Origin: CTSoil-075 sp964292325
GTDB lineage: Bacteria > Bacillota > Negativicutes > DSM-13327
NCBI GenBank assembly: GCA_964292325.1
Contig: CAXYVG010000077.1
Coordinates: forward strand, 1 to 17,938
DNA: 17,938 nt
Reading direction: 5' to 3'
Position 1 is the first letter of the stretch, and the number at the start of each line of letters is the position of its first letter. Made by a program: the position numbers and the translations under genes. The notes under the pieces were generated by a model. It saw nothing but the letters and a program-made list of their open reading frames with translations. It did no database searches and was not told the DNA's origin. This document shows, in pieces, positions 15,926 to 17,938 of the stretch.

Positions 15926-16765
15926 TTATTTAGCTACTTGAATCATATTCTCGATACACTCATAAGCATCTAATGAACTTTTTTTCTCAGGAAAAATGAT
16001 ACTAGTAATGCTACTATCTTTATAAAAAAATTCTAAACGATTTTCTTGCATTATTATTTTTGACAATATACTATATGATCTCACAAACCAGCGATAGGCT
16101 GGAGTATATGTTTCATTTGGTAGAAAATATATATTTTTATCACTTATAATCATAAGTCCTTTTTTATTTTCATGATATGTATTAGAGAAAATCCCACAAA
16201 TCTTATCGCCTACCCATAAGCTTCTAGGTATATGTTGAATGATGTCCTGTTCCTGTAGATTAAATGTATGAAATATTTCATTCAAAACAGGCTTATTATT
16301 AAAATCTCCTGCTACTATACTAATACTTGCCTGTTCTTCTCTAAAAATCTTACTAAGATGGATGATATCATCACTTTTGGCTTTGTATATAATGATATTC
16401 GGTATATTATCAATTGCTAATCGGATAGCAAAATAATCACGCTCTAAGACTTTTTCTAACTTACGTATTAAATTTTGCTTATTTGGAGCATCTTTTAATA
16501 TAATACTATAATATTCAGATTGAATAAAATGCTCTGCATTACGATTATACTGATCCAGATTCATTTCATATTCTTTATTGTTACCTACTATTAATGTTTC
16601 TAACACCAAGTTATCTTGCATTGGTAGATTATCTATTTCTTTTTTTTCAATTTTCTGATCATTTTTAAAAAGTTTCTCACCACAGAATGGGCAAAATTTA
16701 ATCAGCTGATTCTGAGATATATCAACACCGCAAAAAGGACAATATTTAAAATTTGAATATGACAT
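15926..16765 (-). CDS. Uncharacterised zinc-ribbon protein with L7/L12-like and PH-like regions
   Basis: I do not recognise a named gene. The 279-residue product starts with a double CPFCG zinc ribbon (Cys9, Cys12, Cys25, Cys28). A charged linker follows to about 50. Residues 86-152 (YSIILKDAPNKQNLIRKLEK onward through AIDNIPNIIIYKA and EEQASISIV) look like the ribosomal L7/L12 C-terminal alpha/beta fold: strand, Lys-rich loop, helix, LA.D..P segment, helix, E.A strand. Residues about 180-277 (LWVGDKICGIFSNTYHENK, GLMIISDKNIYFLP, then a final helix) resemble bacterial PH/GRAM-like domains. There is no signal peptide or membrane helix, so it is probably cytoplasmic. ATG 16765 follows AGGTGAG. 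It is very AT-rich and stands alone between the fol operon and the rRNA tail. Domain calls beyond the ribbon are inference. Confidence 0.8.
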   Translation of the reverse strand: MSYSNFKYCPFCGVDISQNQLIKFCPFCGEKLFKNDQKIEKKEIDNLPMQDNLVLETLIVGNNKEYEMNLDQYNRNAEHFIQSEYYSIILKDAPNKQNLIRKLEKVLERDYFAIRLAIDNIPNIIIYKAKSDDIIHLSKIFREEQASISIVAGDFNNKPVLNEIFHTFNLQEQDIIQHIPRSLWVGDKICGIFSNTYHENKKGLMIISDKNIYFLPNETYTPAYRWFVRSYSILSKIIMQENRLEFFYKDSSITSIIFPEKKSSLDAYECIENMIQVAK

Positions 16766-17016
16766 CCGTTCTCACCTACCTAACATCAAAAAAATTTTAT
16801 ACTCTTAGTCTATCCAAAGTAGGCTATATGACTTCGATTGCTTTCCGCGTAGTTACTCAGTCATATACTTCCTTCTTAGCCATTGACTATAGAATTTTTA
16901 ATATGATATATATATATTTTACTTGACTATACTATTTTACTAATTTTACTCCAATAATCAAAATACAGCAATCCTTAATTATCCAATATTGTTCTTATAC
17001 GATCTAAAAACACAAG
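16766..17016. other. AT-rich non-coding spacer with an inverted repeat
   Basis: No gene is seen. A perfect 9-base inverted repeat TATATGACT/AGTCATATA (16825-16833 with 16859-16867) encloses a 25-base loop richer in GC than its surroundings; it lies about 60-100 bases upstream of the zinc-ribbon start and could be an operator or leader hairpin. TTGACTATA occurs twice on the plus strand, exactly 40 bases apart (16883 and 16923), without good -10 partners or any gene to drive. Confidence 0.4.
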
Positions 17017-17046
17017 AAAAAACACTATCCATAAAAATGAATAGTG
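17017..17046 (-). terminator. Intrinsic terminator after the broken tRNA-Asn copy
   Basis: On the minus strand CACTATTC (17046-17039) pairs with GGATAGTG (17030-17023), including one G-U pair, around an 8-base loop and is followed by six U. It is a diverged copy of the terminator at 17497-17523 and lies the same short distance from its tRNA end. Confidence 0.8.
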
Positions 17047-17057
17047 TCCTTTGAAAA

Positions 17058-17113
17058 TGGCTCCCTAAGTAGGACTCGAACCTACGACCATCGGTTAACA
17101 GCCGATTGCTCTA
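17058..17113 (-). pseudogene. 3' fragment of a second tRNA-Asn (GUU)
   Basis: The fragment runs from the end of the D-arm through anticodon loop CTGTTAA, T-arm GTAGG/TTCGAGT/CCTAC, the 3' acceptor strand and CCA. It matches the intact tRNA-Asn downstream of the rRNA genes, but identity stops sharply at 17113: the 5' acceptor strand and first half of the D-arm are missing and replaced by unrelated sequence. The acceptor strand (TTAGGGA) differs from the intact copy (TCTAGGA), so it was not a recent exact copy. It cannot fold into a tRNA. Confidence 0.85.
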
Positions 17114-17129
17114 TAGTCCGATCGGCGAT

Positions 17130-17306
17130 AATGCCTCATCTGCGTCGTTGTCACTGCGCGCGCTCACTCCAGAGTGATAATGATGTTATCGTTTCACTCT
17201 AACTAAGCGAATCACTGAAATCTTTTTCCTCACTATCGTTCAGAAAGATTTGGTTCTCTGCTTATGCTCCGTTCACGTGCTCGCTCCGCCTAGCATCTGA
17301 GGCATT
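17130..17306. repeat. Inverted-repeat-bounded GC-richer insert
   Basis: A perfect 9-base inverted repeat AATGCCTCA (17130-17138) / TGAGGCATT (17298-17306) encloses 177 bases of visibly higher GC than the surrounding genome, with blocks such as CACTGCGCGCGCTCAC and CGTGCTCGCTCCGCC near the two ends. It contains the inverted copy of the hairpin repeat. It lies exactly where 5S and the 5' half of tRNA-Asn would be. No coding sequence and no clear target duplication is seen; a small non-autonomous element is one reading. Confidence 0.5.
17177..17263 (+). repeat. Hairpin repeat, copy C (inverted, diverged)
   Basis: Read on the plus strand this copy follows the same order as the two minus-strand copies: ATAATGATGTTA, a short variable part, CTAAC, AGCGAnTCAC, an AAA..CTTT arm, a loop, an AAAG.TTTGGTTC arm and CTGC. 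The inner stem is AAATCTTT/AAAGATTT (17218-17225 with 17244-17251), so pairing is kept while the bases changed. Just upstream, GAGTGA can pair either with TCACTC at 17164-17169 or with TCACTC(T) at 17194-17200. Confidence 0.6.
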
Positions 17307-17320
17307 CTCACCAATCTGAA

Positions 17321-17404
17321 GCAGCGAACCAAAACTTTGACGCTTTTCCAAAGTTTTTCGTGAGTCGCTTCGTTAGCATCGAAATGCTAACATCATTTAA
17401 ACTT
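17321..17404 (-). repeat. Hairpin repeat, copy B
   Basis: An 84-base stretch nearly identical to the 23S-5S spacer segment at 17732-17814. It keeps both hairpins: AAAACTTT/AAAGTTTT (17331-17338 with 17350-17357) inside AGCGA/TCGCT, and GTTAGCAT/ATGCTAAC (17372-17379 with 17384-17391). In copy A the 5S gene follows directly; here it is followed by the insert instead. It marks the upstream edge of the decayed rRNA-tail duplicate. Confidence 0.85.
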
Positions 17405-17496
17405 CACATGACTAACTAGTGGCAGAACCAATTTTTTAGGCTAGATTGGCAATAAAGAAATATATTTTCATTGGCTTTAGTAACGAAGTATATAAG

Positions 17497-17523
17497 AAAA
17501 AACACTATTCAAAATGAATAGTG
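17497..17523 (-). terminator. Intrinsic terminator of the rRNA-tRNA operon
   Basis: On the minus strand a perfect 8-base stem CACTATTC/GAATAGTG with loop ATTTT is followed by six U, starting 12 bases after the tRNA-Asn CCA end. This should end the rRNA operon transcript. Confidence 0.93.
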
Positions 17524-17534
17524 CCTTTTAAAAA

Positions 17535-17610
17535 TGGCTCCTAGAGTAGGACTCGAACCTACGACCGATCGGTTAACAGCCGATTGCTCTACCAACTGAG
17601 CTATCCAGGA
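17535..17610 (-). tRNA. tRNA-Asn (GUU)
   Basis: The 76-base minus-strand sequence folds as a full cloverleaf: acceptor TCCTGGA/TCTAGGA with one G-U pair, D-arm GCTC/GAGC, anticodon stem ATCGG/CCGAT with loop CTGTTAA (anticodon GTT, asparagine), five-base variable loop, T-arm GTAGG/CCTAC with loop TTCGAGT, discriminator G and an encoded CCA. It lies six bases after the 5S rRNA end and is followed by a terminator, so it is the last gene of the rRNA operon. Confidence 0.97.
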
Positions 17611-17616
17611 ATATAA

Positions 17617-17731
17617 CCGGCAACTACTTATCCTCCCAGGCCGTTTCCAGCCAAGTACTTTCAGCGTATATGGGCTTAACTACTGTGTTCGGTATGGGAA
17701 CAGGTGGAACCCCATAGCTATCGCCACTGGA
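17617..17731 (-). rRNA. rrf: 5S ribosomal RNA
   Basis: The minus strand reads TCCAGTGGCGATAGC, then GGGGTTCCACCTGTTCCCAT, CCGAACACAGTAGTTAAG and GTACTTGGC..GGAAACGGCCTGGGAG, ending GTAGTTGCCGG. The loop sequences CCGAACACAGTAGTTAAGC and the GGAAACGGCCTGGGAG arm are typical of bacterial 5S. About 115 bases long; ends are set by the terminal helix CCAG.GGC / GTTGCCGG and may be off by a base or two. It is between the 23S spacer and tRNA-Asn. Confidence 0.95.
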
Positions 17732-17814
17732 TGCAGCGAACCAAAACTTTGATGCTTTTCCAAAGTTTTGTGTGAGTCGCTCCGTTAGCATCGCAATGCT
17801 AACATCATTATAAC
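17732..17814 (-). repeat. Hairpin repeat, copy A (23S-5S spacer)
   Basis: Directly upstream of 5S, this segment contains a strong stem CAAAACTTTG/CAAAGTTTTG (17742-17751 with 17761-17770), flanked by AGCGA/TCGCT (17735-17739 with 17777-17781), and a second hairpin GTTAGCAT/ATGCTAAC (17784-17791 with 17796-17803). It probably serves as a processing stem between 23S and 5S, but the same unit recurs at 17321-17404 without 5S and, inverted, at 17177-17263. Confidence 0.8.
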
Positions 17815-17899
17815 TCAACAAATTCACATTAGAGATAAACATACTTTTCGCATGTTCTCTCAAAACTTTACAGAAGAAAGCGCATTTAGGATTCATGCA

Positions 17900-17920
17900 C
17901 GTTAGCACGGTGTGCTAACG
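17900..17920 (-). repeat. Perfect 9-base hairpin after the 23S end
   Basis: CGTTAGCAC pairs perfectly with GTGCTAACG around a 3-base loop, in the 23S-5S spacer. Its core GTTAGCA/TGCTAAC is the same as in the second hairpin of repeat copies A and B, although flanking bases differ. No U-run follows, so it is not a terminator; an RNA processing or stabilising hairpin is possible. Confidence 0.7.
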
Positions 17921-17926
17921 AATTTA

Positions 17927-17938
17927 TTAAGTCAAGTC
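17927..17938 (-). rRNA. Probable last bases of 23S rRNA (cut by window edge)
   Basis: The minus strand at the window edge reads GACTTGACTTAA, which resembles the terminal strand of Firmicutes 23S rRNA (GGACTTGACT/GGCTTAACC type). With 5S following about 195 bases on, this is the expected place of the 23S 3' end. Only about a dozen bases are visible, so the call rests mainly on position. Confidence 0.4.

Noticed and set aside
16883..16931. Two TTGACTATA copies as plus-strand promoters
   Set aside because: Neither has a well-spaced -10, and they point at the rRNA tail from the wrong side with no gene to express.
17624..17908. 94-residue minus-strand open frame at the right end
   Set aside because: It runs through the 5S rRNA and the structured 23S-5S spacer; it is a by-product of rRNA sequence, not a gene.

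Overview
The window reads as a chromosomal segment of a low-GC, flagellated member of the Firmicutes (Bacillota). The gene order dprA-topA-trmFO-hslV-hslU-codY-flgB-flgC-fliE-fliF-fliG-fliH matches the classical Bacillus subtilis codY/fla neighbourhood, and CodY is essentially confined to this phylum. Protein style and AT-rich spacers would suit a Negativicutes- or Clostridia-like lineage, but that finer placement is inference. All genes lie on the minus strand, so transcription runs from high to low coordinates. Several genes use non-ATG starts (topA and trmFO GTG; fliH and the glycosyltransferase TTG), each chosen from a visible Shine-Dalgarno sequence.

Layout, read with transcription from the right. 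17617-17938 holds the very end of an rRNA operon: probably the last bases of 23S, a structured spacer, 5S rRNA, tRNA-Asn and a strong terminator. 17017-17404 is a decayed second copy of that tail: the spacer repeat is present, but the place of 5S and the 5' half of tRNA-Asn is taken by a GC-richer element bounded by inverted repeats, and then the 3' half of tRNA-Asn and its terminator follow. 15926-16765 encodes an unfamiliar zinc-ribbon protein. 12409-15629 is a compact folate operon (folP-folB-folK) followed by a GT28/MGDG-synthase-like glycosyltransferase. 7688-12290 is dprA-topA-trmFO behind an extended -10 promoter and a hairpin leader. 4616-7380 is hslV-hslU-codY, closed by a clear intrinsic terminator. 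1-4140 is the start of a flagellar basal-body operon, cut by the window edge inside fliH.

Functionally the window joins one-carbon cofactor synthesis (FolP, FolB and FolK catalyse consecutive or adjacent steps to dihydropteroate), DNA topology and uptake (TopA, DprA), folate-dependent tRNA methylation (TrmFO uses methylene-tetrahydrofolate), ATP-dependent proteolysis (HslUV), nutrient sensing (CodY) and the MS-ring, switch and rod of the flagellum.

The protein-coding part is largely conventional. The least ordinary parts are the 17.0-17.9 kb region, with three copies of a two-hairpin repeat (one inverted), a broken tRNA and an inverted-repeat-bounded insert; the zinc-ribbon protein, whose middle resembles the ribosomal L7/L12 C-terminal fold; and the hairpin leader of dprA. 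The xerC gene usually found between trmFO and hslV is absent; a 307-base non-coding stretch lies there.
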